Below, piece by piece: positions 7,160 through 15,337 of a stretch of 64,000 nucleotides of DNA; the stretch's first letter is position 1; each line of letters begins with the position of its first letter. Made by a program: the position numbers and the translations under genes. The stretch comes from Rhodospirillaceae bacterium (lineage in GTDB: Bacteria > Pseudomonadota > Alphaproteobacteria > Azospirillales > Azospirillaceae): positions 1 to 64,000 of the forward strand of contig JAJUIU010000011.1 in the NCBI GenBank assembly GCA_029267445.1, written 5' to 3'. Below the pieces are notes generated by a model. It ran no database searches, was not told where the DNA came from, and saw only the letters and a list, made by a program, of their open reading frames with translations.

Positions 7160-7336
7160 ATGCCAAACGACCTGAACCACGAGACCGTTGGTGACATCAA
7201 CGCGGGCGAAGGGGATCGCGATGGCGTGGCGGGCAGGTCTCCTTGGAGCGCGCCGACCCTCACGGTTCATGACATCGCGCGCACCACGGCGGAGAACACG
7301 ACCGGAAATGATGACGGGGTTCCAGACTTGTCGTGA
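7160..7336 (+). CDS. Lasso peptide precursor (paeninodin type)
   Basis: A 58-residue peptide directly before the lasso cyclase. The ATG at 7160 follows GGAG by 7 bases. The leader holds the recognition pattern W-x-x-P-x-L (W29, P32, L34) and then DIARTT. Aligned with paeninodin-type leaders, in which a Thr is the second-last leader residue, cleavage should fall after Thr43. That gives the core AENTTGNDDGVPDLS (residues 44-58, bases 7289-7333). Ala1 would form the macrolactam with Asp8 or Asp9, leaving a tail of 6-7 residues ending in Ser. A C-terminal Ser fits the HPr-kinase-like enzyme encoded nearby. The leader's first 25 residues are acidic and Gly-rich. The gene assignment is strong from context; the exact cut is inferred. 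Confidence 0.85.
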   Translation: MPNDLNHETVGDINAGEGDRDGVAGRSPWSAPTLTVHDIARTTAENTTGNDDGVPDLS

Positions 7337-7375
7337 CCCGATGACGCGTCGCCTCCCGGGTGGTATCGCCGCCTC

Positions 7376-9235
7376 ATGACAGGGTTCGCTGGCGTGCTGC
7401 TTGACGGCCCCATTGTGGGTGGCGATGGATGCGCACTGATTGAGGATGTATCGCGGGCGTTTGAACCCGTGCGCACATTCCGACAGGGTCGGCTTTGGAT
7501 CGGCGTGCGGGCCGGTGGCCGGTTGTTCAGCGACTCTGACGGTGGGCCGGCGATTGCCGTCAACGCCATGTTCGGCGTCTTGGGACAGGGGCTCCACCCC
7601 TCCGGCGCCTCCGAACTGCGGCGGGCCCTGACCCGGGATTGGGCGGGTGCTTTGGCGCGGCTTCGCGATCCGACCGCCCTGGTCTGCAGCCTTCCCGACG
7701 ATGCGGGCGTGTTGCTCTCGGCTGAGCATCTGGGCCAACGGACCGTCTACCACACGCGGATCGGGGGCGCCGTCGCCTTCGCCACCGGCCTTCGCCCCTT
7801 GCTGGCCCTGCCCGGCGTCTCGCGCGACCTGGACGAGGACTGGCTCGCCGCCTTCCTGACGGACCTCGCCCCGGCCCCGGACGCCACCCCCTATGCCGCG
7901 ATCCGCCGGGTTCCACCCGCATCAGCCCTGATCCTCCGGCCCGACGGGTCGCGCACCCTGCACCGCTACTGGGAACCGGACTGGGACCGGCGCCTGCGCC
8001 TTGAGCGCGACGAGGAATACGTGGAACAGGGCCGCGCCCTGCTGGACCAGGCGGTGCGCCGGCACATGCCGGCAGAGGGTCCGATCGTCTCCATGCTCAG
8101 CGGTGGCCTCGATTCGGCCGGTGTGGCGGCGACGGCGGCCCGCATCGCGGCGCCGCACACCGTGCATGCCCTGACCATGGTGCCACCCGATGGCATCCCC
8201 CGCTATCGGCCGCCCGGTCAGTTCGAGGATGAGCGGGAGCATGCGGGCGCCGTCGCCCGCCTTTACCCGAACATGGCGTGGGAGGCCCTGTCCAACCCCG
8301 GCCTTCACCCGATCGACGAGAATCCCCTGCGCCTGTTTCTGCCCCTCGGCATGCCGGCGCGGAACGTGATGAACATCGGCTGGTTCGCCCCCCTGTTCGA
8401 TCGGGCGCGCGCCCTGGGGGCCAAGACCATCCTGTGCGGCAATGTTGGCAACATGACCCTGTCCTGGGACGGGCTGTCCGGCCTCGCCGGGATGGCGGGG
8501 CGGGGAGACTGGCTCCGCCTGTGGCGGGAGGCGTCCGGTCTGGCCGCCAGCCGCAGGGTCTCCCCGATGCGCATCCTCCTGCGTTACGGTGTGGCCGCGC
8601 ATCTTCCGCGCCGGGTCCAGAGCGCCCTCCGGCGGGGCAGCCGTATCCGCAAGGCGACCGACGGGCGGGTCAGCGCCATCCATCCGGATTTCGCCGCCGC
8701 TCACAGCATTCGGCAGCGACTGATGGATGCCGGCCTCGGATATCCGGGGGACAGCGTCACCAGTCGGCGACGCTGGCTCGTCAAGGCGCAAGGGCTACCC
8801 GCACTCACCGATCCGGTGACGGACGTCTTCGGGGTGGAGATGCGGGCCCCGACCGCGGACATCGACCTGCTGGAGTTCTGCTTCGCCGTGCCGGACGAAC
8901 AGTACATCCGCGATGGCCGCACCCGCTGGCTCGCCCGCCGCGTGCTGGCCGACCGGTTGCCGCCGAAGGTCGTGGATGAGACGCGGAAGGGCAAGCAGTG
9001 CCCGGAGTTCCTGCACAGGATGACCCTGCGCCGCGACGCCATCGCCGAGGGGGTGGCGGCGCTGGAGCGGTCGCCCCTGGCCTCCCGCGTGCTTGACGTG
9101 GCACGGATGAAGCGCCTCGTCGCAGACTGGCCGACGGACGCCGCCACCACCTCCTTCGACGACTATGGTGCGGTCCTCAACCGCGGGCTCCACATCGGGC
9201 AGTTCCTGCGCTGGATCGAAGGTGGCAACCAGTAG
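7376..9235 (+). CDS. Lasso cyclase, asparagine-synthetase-like (C protein)
   Basis: A 619-residue ATP-dependent amide ligase of the asparagine synthase B fold. It begins MTGFAGV without the nucleophile Cys2 of true glutamine-hydrolysing enzymes, as in lasso cyclases. The ATP pyrophosphatase motif is SGGLDSAG (residues 242-249). In lasso biosynthesis this enzyme adenylates the side chain of Asp/Glu at core position 7-9 and joins it to the N-terminal amine while the tail is threaded. It starts 39 bases after the precursor stop, so both are probably on one transcript. The gene ends 18 bases before the convergent kinase gene. Confidence 0.93.
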   Translation: MTGFAGVLLDGPIVGGDGCALIEDVSRAFEPVRTFRQGRLWIGVRAGGRLFSDSDGGPAIAVNAMFGVLGQGLHPSGASELRRALTRDWAGALARLRDPTALVCSLPDDAGVLLSAEHLGQRTVYHTRIGGAVAFATGLRPLLALPGVSRDLDEDWLAAFLTDLAPAPDATPYAAIRRVPPASALILRPDGSRTLHRYWEPDWDRRLRLERDEEYVEQGRALLDQAVRRHMPAEGPIVSMLSGGLDSAGVAATAARIAAPHTVHALTMVPPDGIPRYRPPGQFEDEREHAGAVARLYPNMAWEALSNPGLHPIDENPLRLFLPLGMPARNVMNIGWFAPLFDRARALGAKTILCGNVGNMTLSWDGLSGLAGMAGRGDWLRLWREASGLAASRRVSPMRILLRYGVAAHLPRRVQSALRRGSRIRKATDGRVSAIHPDFAAAHSIRQRLMDAGLGYPGDSVTSRRRWLVKAQGLPALTDPVTDVFGVEMRAPTADIDLLEFCFAVPDEQYIRDGRTRWLARRVLADRLPPKVVDETRKGKQCPEFLHRMTLRRDAIAEGVAALERSPLASRVLDVARMKRLVADWPTDAATTSFDDYGAVLNRGLHIGQFLRWIEGGNQ

Positions 9236-9253
9236 GCCCGCGCCGGTCGCCGC

Positions 9254-10159
9254 TCAGGCCATGGCGAGCCCCTCCAGCATGTCCAGCATCTCCGGCAGGT
9301 CGGCGAAATCCGTTGTGCGGACCATCTGCCAGACTGGCACGCGCTGCGCCAGGCCGGCCGCCGCACGGAGCACGCGCAGCCGCCCGTGCAGCGCCTCGGC
9401 CAGATAGACACGGTAGGTCATGGCGTCCAGCACCGCCGCCGCATGGGCCGGCGCACAGCGGGTCAGGGCCGGCCGATGGGCCGCCGGATCGGTCCGCAGA
9501 TGCACGATGGCCGTCAGCGGTCTGGGCATGGGATCGAACGCCGCCGGCATCGGCACATGCCATTTGCCGGCCTTGCGCGCCACCGGCTGGTGCCCCTCCT
9601 GTCCGATCTCCAGCGCCGCGCGGCTCCTGTCCCACAGCCTGACGACGGGGAAGCAGGGCTGCGCCAGGGCGGTGTCCGGATCGATCACCAGCACGTCGTC
9701 GCCCAGCAGCCGGTGGCCCCGCCGCACCAGGGCGGCCGCCGTGGTGGACTTTCCGGCCCCGCTGTGCCCCGCGATGGCCAGCGCCCCGGCCCCGCCCAAG
9801 GTCCCGATGGCGCAGGCATGCAGCGGGATCGCCCCGCGCTGGTGGCAGATCACCCCCAGGCCGGGGCCCAGCAGCCAGCTCTGCACCTCGGCCAGAGCTG
9901 CCCCCGGTGCAGGATCGACGACGACGTTCCGCCCATCGGTGATGGCGATGCGCACGCAGCCCGGCGCGTCGATGACGACAGCACCGTCCGCGCCCACGGC
10001 GACCATGTCGCGCTCCAGCCGCAGGGGGGCCAGCGGGGGCGGCACGGCGCCCAGGCGCAGCCTGATGTCCGGCGGCGTCTCCGGCGCCGGGCAGGGGAAC
10101 AGGTGCGGAAGCGCCATCTCCGCCTCCAGGGTCCAGCCGCTGATGCGGTAATGGTGCAT
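9254..10159 (-). CDS. HPr-kinase-like lasso precursor kinase
   Basis: A 301-residue protein with a P-loop GHSGAGKST (131-139) followed by GHRLLGDDVLVID, the arrangement of the HprK C-terminal kinase domain. HprK-like proteins in lasso clusters (paeninodin, pseudomycoidin) phosphorylate the C-terminal Ser of the precursor, and the precursor here ends in Ser. The N-terminal 100 residues are a beta-rich domain unlike bacterial HprK. There is no PTS system nearby, which argues against true HPr as substrate. The start overlaps the B2 protease stop by one base. It is the last gene of the unit exporter-B1-B2-kinase. Confidence 0.88.
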   Translation of the reverse strand: MHHYRISGWTLEAEMALPHLFPCPAPETPPDIRLRLGAVPPPLAPLRLERDMVAVGADGAVVIDAPGCVRIAITDGRNVVVDPAPGAALAEVQSWLLGPGLGVICHQRGAIPLHACAIGTLGGAGALAIAGHSGAGKSTTAAALVRRGHRLLGDDVLVIDPDTALAQPCFPVVRLWDRSRAALEIGQEGHQPVARKAGKWHVPMPAAFDPMPRPLTAIVHLRTDPAAHRPALTRCAPAHAAAVLDAMTYRVYLAEALHGRLRVLRAAAGLAQRVPVWQMVRTTDFADLPEMLDMLEGLAMA

Positions 10160-10620
10160 CAGTGGGCCCTTGGCGCCGCGTACAGGCAGGCGTTCGGCGT
10201 GAAACCGTCCGCCTCCGCCCCGCCGATCAGGGCCTCGCCCCCCGTCACCAGCCAAGCGTGGGCGGTCATGACCCCGTCATCCAGGGCGACGCCGAACACG
10301 ATGTGCGCGGGGATGCGGCGGCGCGTCAGCATCATCCGCCCGGCCACGCAGCGGACCAGGCAGCTGCTGTGCCAAGGCAGGCGGGCGGCCATGGCGTCCA
10401 CCATGCGTCCCACGCCCCGCGCCCGCGCCAGAATTGGCGCCGACTGGGGATCCGCTCCGGCCAGCGCGGGGCCGGGATCGGGGCTGACCCCGCCGAACAG
10501 GCGGGCGGTGAGGCGGAACGGCAACCGGAACACCAGGAGCCACGCCACGCACAGGGCGAGCGCCGCCTCCAGCCGGAACAGCCGTGCGCGCATGCCGCGC
10601 GGGGCCGCCGCCGGGCTCAC
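10159..10620 (-). CDS. Lasso leader peptidase B2 (transglutaminase-like)
   Basis: A 153-residue protein with the McjB C-terminal fold. The catalytic Cys is probably Cys87 in SSCLVRCVAGRMML, followed by RRRIPAHIVFGV and the His motif TAHAWLV (His121). The third triad member is not obvious. In split-B lasso systems B2 cuts the leader after B1 has bound it. A hydrophobic helix near residues 18-32 may tether it to the membrane. The GTG start overlaps the B1 stop (GTGA), so the two are translated together, as expected for one split enzyme. Confidence 0.9.
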   Translation of the reverse strand: MSPAAAPRGMRARLFRLEAALALCVAWLLVFRLPFRLTARLFGGVSPDPGPALAGADPQSAPILARARGVGRMVDAMAARLPWHSSCLVRCVAGRMMLTRRRIPAHIVFGVALDDGVMTAHAWLVTGGEALIGGAEADGFTPNACLYAAPRAH

Positions 10621-10895
10621 GCCACGACTTTCACCAGCCCTTCGCCGGCCATGCGGTCCAGCAGGCGCAGGACGTCCGCGGTGATCACCTCCAGCGGGGC
10701 GGCATAGGCCTGTTCCAGGGCCGCGCAGAGGTCACCGACCCGCACCTGCCGTTCCAGACGGTTCCAGATGTCGCAGCCGATGGCGTCCAGGGAAAAGTAC
10801 TGCCCGCTCTCAACGTCCATCATGACCAGTTCATCGCCGACCTCGCTGGACAGGCAATGATCCGTCCGGACGAGCACGGTGTCGATCGTCACCAT
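10617..10895 (-). CDS. PqqD-like RiPP recognition protein B1
   Basis: A 92-residue PqqD-fold protein. The pattern MMDVESGQYFSLDAIGCDIWNRLE and a C-terminal helical part (VITADVLRLLDRM) is typical of RRE domains that bind RiPP leader peptides. Here it should bind the W-x-x-P-x-L leader of the precursor and present it to B2. The ATG at 10895 follows AGGGTG. It is coupled by a 4-base overlap to B2. A 157-base gap separates it from the exporter gene. Confidence 0.9.
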   Translation of the reverse strand: MVTIDTVLVRTDHCLSSEVGDELVMMDVESGQYFSLDAIGCDIWNRLERQVRVGDLCAALEQAYAAPLEVITADVLRLLDRMAGEGLVKVVA

Positions 10896-11052
10896 CGTGA
10901 AGCACCCTGGAACGGCCCCGTCGTCCCGTCGCCGCCGACAGGACCACGGCCCATTCTTAGTGGATAAAGCCGTGGCGTGAAAGCGCCAACCCGGTCCGGA
11001 CGGCGCGTTCAACACCACCGGCGCGGGTCGCCCGTCCACCGCGCGTCCCCGC

Positions 11053-12981
11053 CTATCCGGAGGGGAAGGGGCTGACCGGAGCCGCCGGCCGACCCTCCTG
11101 CGCCGGGTCGAGCATGCCGAGCTCGGCGAGACGGGCGCCCGCGGCGCGGCGCACGGCCGGCCAGTCGCCCGCCGCCGCAACCCGCCCCTCCTCCAGCAGG
11201 ATGACATGGTCGGCGTGGCGCACCGTGGCCGGCCGGTGGGCCACCACCAGCACCGTCGCCCGGCCACGCAGCCGATCCAGGGTCGCGGCCACCAGCCCCT
11301 CCGTCTCCTGGTCGAGCGAGGCCGTCGCCTCGTCCAGCACCAGCAGCGACGGGCGGCGCAGCAGTGCCCGGGCCAGCGCCACCCGCTGGCGCTCCCCGCC
11401 CGACAGCGCCATGCCCCGGTCGCCGACGACCGTGTCCAGCCCGCGCGGCAGACGGTCGACGAAGGCGAGCCCCGCCGCCTCCTCCAGGGCCGCGCGCAGC
11501 GCCGCCTCGTCCGCCTCCGGCCGGGCCAGCAGCAGGTTCGCCCGGATCGTGTCGTGGAACAGGAACGGGTCCTGCGGCACCAGCCCGACCCGCCGGCGCC
11601 ACGCCCGGCGCAGCCCGGCCGACAGGGGCACGCCGTCGATCGCGACGGCACCCTCCGTGGGGGACGCAAGCCCCGCGACCAGATCGGCCAGTGTCGATTT
11701 GCCGGCACCCGTCGGCCCGATCAGGGCCGTGACCCGGCCCACGGGAATGACCGCGTCCACCCCGCGCAGGCCCGCGCGCCCATCGGCGAACCGCACCGCC
11801 ACCCCCTCCAGCCGGATCTCACCGACGGGCTCCGGCGCCGCCTCCGCCGGTTCCGGCTCCGCCGCCGCGCGGCAGCGCGCCAGCGCCCGCTCGTAAGCCT
11901 CCAGGGCGGGCAGGGACGCCGTCATCCGCCGCCAGTGCGTCAGGGCGCGCAGCAGGGTCTGGCTCAGCCGCCCGAATGCCAGGATCAGGGCCGCCGCCTC
12001 GGCCAGCGACAGGCCCATGACGGTCACTGCGGCCAGCAGGGCCACGGCCACGGTCACCGCCGCCGCCACCTGCAGCGCCGCCTTCTCCAGCGCCTGCATC
12101 CGAACATGGTCGATCTGGGCCGCGCGCAGGGCCGCGAAGTGCCGCTCCATCAGGCCGGCGCGCGCCCGCTCGGCGCCGAACGCCTTGATCACCCTGAGAC
12201 CGGCGAGATCGTCGGCGAGGTCGGCCATCATCGCGCGCGACGCCTCGCCCTGCCGCCGGCCCAGGGCGAAGGAAAGCCGGCCCAGCCGCCGCGTCGCCAC
12301 AAGGGCGAGGCCGGCCAGCGCCAGCGTCAGCAGCGTCAGCCCCGGTGACAGGACCAGCGCCACCACGAGCATGGTGGGCACCAGCATCAGCGCCACGAGC
12401 AGCGTCATCACCGATTCGAAGACGATACCCATGCGGCCGACCTCGACCGTCATGATCTCCTTCAGGTCCGATCCGCGCAGGCTCTGGAAATCCGGCCAGG
12501 ACATCGCCAGCGCCGCCGCGTGCAGGCGGGACCGCAGGCCGTCCAGCAGCCGTGTGCGCAGGGTCGCCGCGGCCACGCTCCGCCCGGCAAGAAGGGCGGC
12601 GGCCGCCGCGACGATCAGGAGATAGAGGCCGAGGGCTCCCGCCAGCGGGGCCATGCCCACGGGCTCCGCCGCGCCGCCGCCGAGGCCGAGTGCGGAAAGC
12701 AGCGGGATCAGCATCAGAATGCCGATCCCCTCCGCCGCCGTGGCGGCAGCCGTCAGCCCGAGAAGGCCGCCGATCCGGCGCCCCCCGGCTTCGTCCGCGA
12801 TGAGGCGGAGGAAGCGGCGGGCGAGGGCGGCCGGTGTCGCGGGCGGAGCGCCGTCCAGGTGACCGGAATGGGGTGCCAAGGCATCGATCCGCTGCTGACG
12901 GCCCCGGTCATTCCGAGGCGGCGCCGACTGTCGCGCGCATTGTTCCGGATGCGCGGCGCGGGCGCAACGGCCGCCGACCAT
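11053..12981 (-). CDS. ABC transporter, lasso peptide exporter (D protein)
   Basis: A fused membrane plus ATPase half-transporter of about 640 residues. Six helices are followed by an ATPase with Walker A GPTGAGKST (near residue 422), Q-loop VPQDPF, signature LSGGERQ (near 526), Walker B LLVLDE (near 546) and the switch His in VAHR. In lasso clusters such proteins export the mature peptide and often give self-immunity. The start is uncertain: ATG 12981 is given, but the family similarity begins near 12879, where a TTG is possible, and the frame is open to 13008. Its gene is the first of a leftward unit with B1, B2 and kinase. Confidence 0.9.
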   Translation of the reverse strand: MVGGRCARAAHPEQCARQSAPPRNDRGRQQRIDALAPHSGHLDGAPPATPAALARRFLRLIADEAGGRRIGGLLGLTAAATAAEGIGILMLIPLLSALGLGGGAAEPVGMAPLAGALGLYLLIVAAAAALLAGRSVAAATLRTRLLDGLRSRLHAAALAMSWPDFQSLRGSDLKEIMTVEVGRMGIVFESVMTLLVALMLVPTMLVVALVLSPGLTLLTLALAGLALVATRRLGRLSFALGRRQGEASRAMMADLADDLAGLRVIKAFGAERARAGLMERHFAALRAAQIDHVRMQALEKAALQVAAAVTVAVALLAAVTVMGLSLAEAAALILAFGRLSQTLLRALTHWRRMTASLPALEAYERALARCRAAAEPEPAEAAPEPVGEIRLEGVAVRFADGRAGLRGVDAVIPVGRVTALIGPTGAGKSTLADLVAGLASPTEGAVAIDGVPLSAGLRRAWRRRVGLVPQDPFLFHDTIRANLLLARPEADEAALRAALEEAAGLAFVDRLPRGLDTVVGDRGMALSGGERQRVALARALLRRPSLLVLDEATASLDQETEGLVAATLDRLRGRATVLVVAHRPATVRHADHVILLEEGRVAAAGDWPAVRRAAGARLAELGMLDPAQEGRPAAPVSPFPSG

Positions 12982-13093
12982 GGCGCGTGCCGGCACCCTC
13001 CGATTCAACGGCGGCGTCGCGGCGGGATGACGCCGGGCCCCCGACAGCCTATCATCCGCGCGTGTTTCGCCTTCGTCACGGGGTCCGCACGCC

Positions 13094-14299
13094 TTGGATC
13101 GGATACCGCTTCACACCGGTTCCGACCGGCTGCCCCCGCTGCTGCCGCCCGGGCCGGAGGCGTCGCTGCTGCTCGCGGCGGCGCGCTGGCCATGCGGCAC
13201 GGGCGGCGATGCGCCCCCTCCGTCCCGTTCACCCATCGAGCCGGCGGCGCTGGCGGCGGCCCAGCGGCACAGCCTTGTCCCCGCCCTGCACGCATACCTC
13301 GCGGAAGCCGATCCCGACGCTGTGACCGACGCGCTGCGCGAGGCCCGGCGGCGCTGCACCCTCGCCACCCTGCGGCAGCGCGCGGCGCTGCGCCGGCTGC
13401 TGGGCGCCCTGGCCGAGAAGGGTGTCGAGGCGCTTGTGCTGAAGGGGCTGGCTCTTTCCCTCCAGCTGTACGGTGCGGCCGATCTCAGGCCGGCCGTCGA
13501 CATCGACCTGCTCGTCGCTCCGGAGCGGGCCGAACAGGCCGGGCGGGTGCTTGAGGCGCTGGGGTTCCGCCCCGCCAGCCGGATCGACGTGCGGCGGCTG
13601 ACGCGGCTGACCAAGGACGCGATTTATCTCGGCCCGGACGGCGTGGCGGTCGAGCTGCATTGGCGCCCGCTGCGGAACCGGCGACTGCTCGATTGGCGCT
13701 TCGCCGATCTTTGGGCGGAGCGTGAGACCCTGCGCGCGGACGATGCCGAGCTGCACACCTTGCCGCGCGACCGCAACGCCGTGTTCCTGGCCCTGCACGG
13801 CATTCATCACGGCTGGCAGAAGCTGCGCTGGCTGGCCGACATCGCGCTGCTGCTGCGGGGCGAAGGCGCCGTGGAGGGTGCGCTGGACCGGGCCCGGCGC
13901 GACCGGGCCCTGCCGGCGATGCTGCACACCCTGGTACTGGCGCACCGCCTGATCGGACTGCCGCTGTCACCCGACCACGTCGCTGCGTGGCGCGCCTCCC
14001 GCCGGGCGGCGGCGATCGACGCGACCGTCCTGGCCTGGAACGAGCGCAGGGCGGACCGACGGCCCGGACTTGTCCCGCCCTGGCTCGGCGAGCATTGGAT
14101 GGAGCGGCGGGCGCACCTGCTGCTGTGCCCGGACGCCGCCAGCGTGGTGGAGGAACTGGCGATCCTGTTCCGCAGTCCGGCGGACCGGGACGCCTTCCCA
14201 CTGCCCGACCGGCTGGACTGGCTCTATCCCGTGCTGCGTCCGGCGATGCTGCTGGCGCGCGCCGCACGCGGATATCGGGCGCGGCGGGACGACGGCTGA
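13094..14299 (+). CDS. Nucleotidyltransferase family protein, lasso tailoring candidate
   Basis: A 401-residue protein of the 'uncharacterised nucleotidyltransferase' family (NTP_transf_5). The diagnostic pattern is VLKGLALSLQLYG (LKG at 116-118), then LRPAVDIDLLV with the metal-binding Asp136 and Asp138. Related genes accompany the kinase in paeninodin/pseudomycoidin-type clusters and were linked to further modification of the phosphorylated C-terminus. It is transcribed away from the exporter, with about 110 bases between them. The likely start is TTG 13094; later starts are possible. The link to the lasso product rests on position and family precedent. Confidence 0.85.
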   Translation: MDRIPLHTGSDRLPPLLPPGPEASLLLAAARWPCGTGGDAPPPSRSPIEPAALAAAQRHSLVPALHAYLAEADPDAVTDALREARRRCTLATLRQRAALRRLLGALAEKGVEALVLKGLALSLQLYGAADLRPAVDIDLLVAPERAEQAGRVLEALGFRPASRIDVRRLTRLTKDAIYLGPDGVAVELHWRPLRNRRLLDWRFADLWAERETLRADDAELHTLPRDRNAVFLALHGIHHGWQKLRWLADIALLLRGEGAVEGALDRARRDRALPAMLHTLVLAHRLIGLPLSPDHVAAWRASRRAAAIDATVLAWNERRADRRPGLVPPWLGEHWMERRAHLLLCPDAASVVEELAILFRSPADRDAFPLPDRLDWLYPVLRPAMLLARAARGYRARRDDG

Positions 14300-14359
14300 C
14301 CGCTGGGTCCAGCACGATGATCCGCCCGCCGCCCGGAGCGGAACGGCAGTGAACCGATC

Positions 14360-14384
14360 AGGCGTCCAAGCGGCGCTTGCGCCT
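14360..14384 (-). terminator. Hairpin at the end of the wecG-like gene
   Basis: AGGCG/CGCCT and CAAG/CTTG arms form a stem with a 2-base bulge and the 5-base loop CGGCG. It overlaps the stop codon of the leftward gene and follows the convergent nucleotidyltransferase gene by 60 bases. There is no U-tract, so confidence is low. Confidence 0.3.
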
Positions 14385-15183
14385 AACCTTGGAATGGAGG
14401 GCGGCGCAGAAAGCCGACGCTTTCAAGAACCACCAGAACGAGGAAGCGCGGCACCCCGAACAGGTAACGTCGCCAAAGGCGCCGCGGCTCGGAGCAGAGC
14501 CGGAACAGCCATTCCAGAGCGGCCCGCTGCATCCACCGTGGTGCCATCTTCTTAAGACCGGTATGGAAGTCGAACGCCGCGCCGACACCAATCAGGACAG
14601 GCGCGTTCAAGAGCGGGCGCATTTCAGCCATCCAATGCTCCTGCTTGGGGGTGGAGATACCCACCCAGACGATCTCGGCTCCCGATTGGTTGATGGTCCG
14701 CGCGACGTCAGCCTTCTCGATCTCGGTCAGCGGACGGAAGGGGGGGCAGTAGGTGCCCTCTATCCGGATGCCTGGATACCGGGCCCGGATCCGTTCGCTC
14801 AGCAGGTCCGCGACCCCTTCGTCGCCCCCGTATAGAAAGTGCCCGACCTCGCCATGCCGGGTTTCCTGGAGCACCTTCATCATCAGGTCGGGGCCGTAGG
14901 TGCGGTCGAGGTGAAAGCCCCTGCTGCGCCCGATGTAGACGAGCGGCATTCCGTCCGGTGTCACCAAGCCGGCTTCCCCGAAGATGCGCCGAAGGGCCGG
15001 GCTTTTCCGCGCCTCCATGATCCCGTGCATGCTGGTCACCGTGACATAGGTACGGTGGCGCTCCGCGACCCAGCGCAGGATGCGGTCGCAGGAGTCGGAC
15101 AGGGTCGTGGCCGATATCCCGACGCCCAGGACACTGAAGAACTCAAGTCCATCCTCGCTCCTGGCGCGGAAGCGGTGTGGCAT
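14383..15183 (-). CDS. WecG/TagA/CpsF family glycosyltransferase
   Basis: A 266-residue GT26 enzyme. The family marks are VTVTSMHGIMEA, the active-site motif TPDGMP (75-80, Asp77 as general base), YGPDLM, and VWVGISTPKQEHWM followed by GVGAAFDFHTG. These enzymes transfer N-acetylmannosaminuronate, ManNAc or glucose to a polyprenyl-linked sugar early in polysaccharide assembly. The ATG at 15183 has AGGG upstream; one six codons earlier is also possible. It follows the polyprenyl-phosphate sugar transferase (15338-16843), the enzyme that would make its acceptor. Confidence 0.9.
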   Translation of the reverse strand: MPHRFRARSEDGLEFFSVLGVGISATTLSDSCDRILRWVAERHRTYVTVTSMHGIMEARKSPALRRIFGEAGLVTPDGMPLVYIGRSRGFHLDRTYGPDLMMKVLQETRHGEVGHFLYGGDEGVADLLSERIRARYPGIRIEGTYCPPFRPLTEIEKADVARTINQSGAEIVWVGISTPKQEHWMAEMRPLLNAPVLIGVGAAFDFHTGLKKMAPRWMQRAALEWLFRLCSEPRRLWRRYLFGVPRFLVLVVLESVGFLRRPPFQG

Positions 15184-15337
15184 CGGAGACCCTAGCGGCA
15201 TGGATCGGTGAACCTGGCAGTCGACGGTCCGGTGCGAAGGGACAGGCAGGCCATGCCCCTGGACCGGCGCCGCTTGCGGCGGCCGATGGCTTGGATGTCC
15301 ATCGAGCGGGAACGATCGGGTCCCGGCGGGCCGCCCC

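Noticed and set aside
7304-7333. Alternative lasso core GNDDGVPDLS starting at the Gly after ENTT
   Set aside because: It would leave only two residues after Asp8, too short to thread; the leader spacing to W-x-x-P-x-L fits the longer core better.
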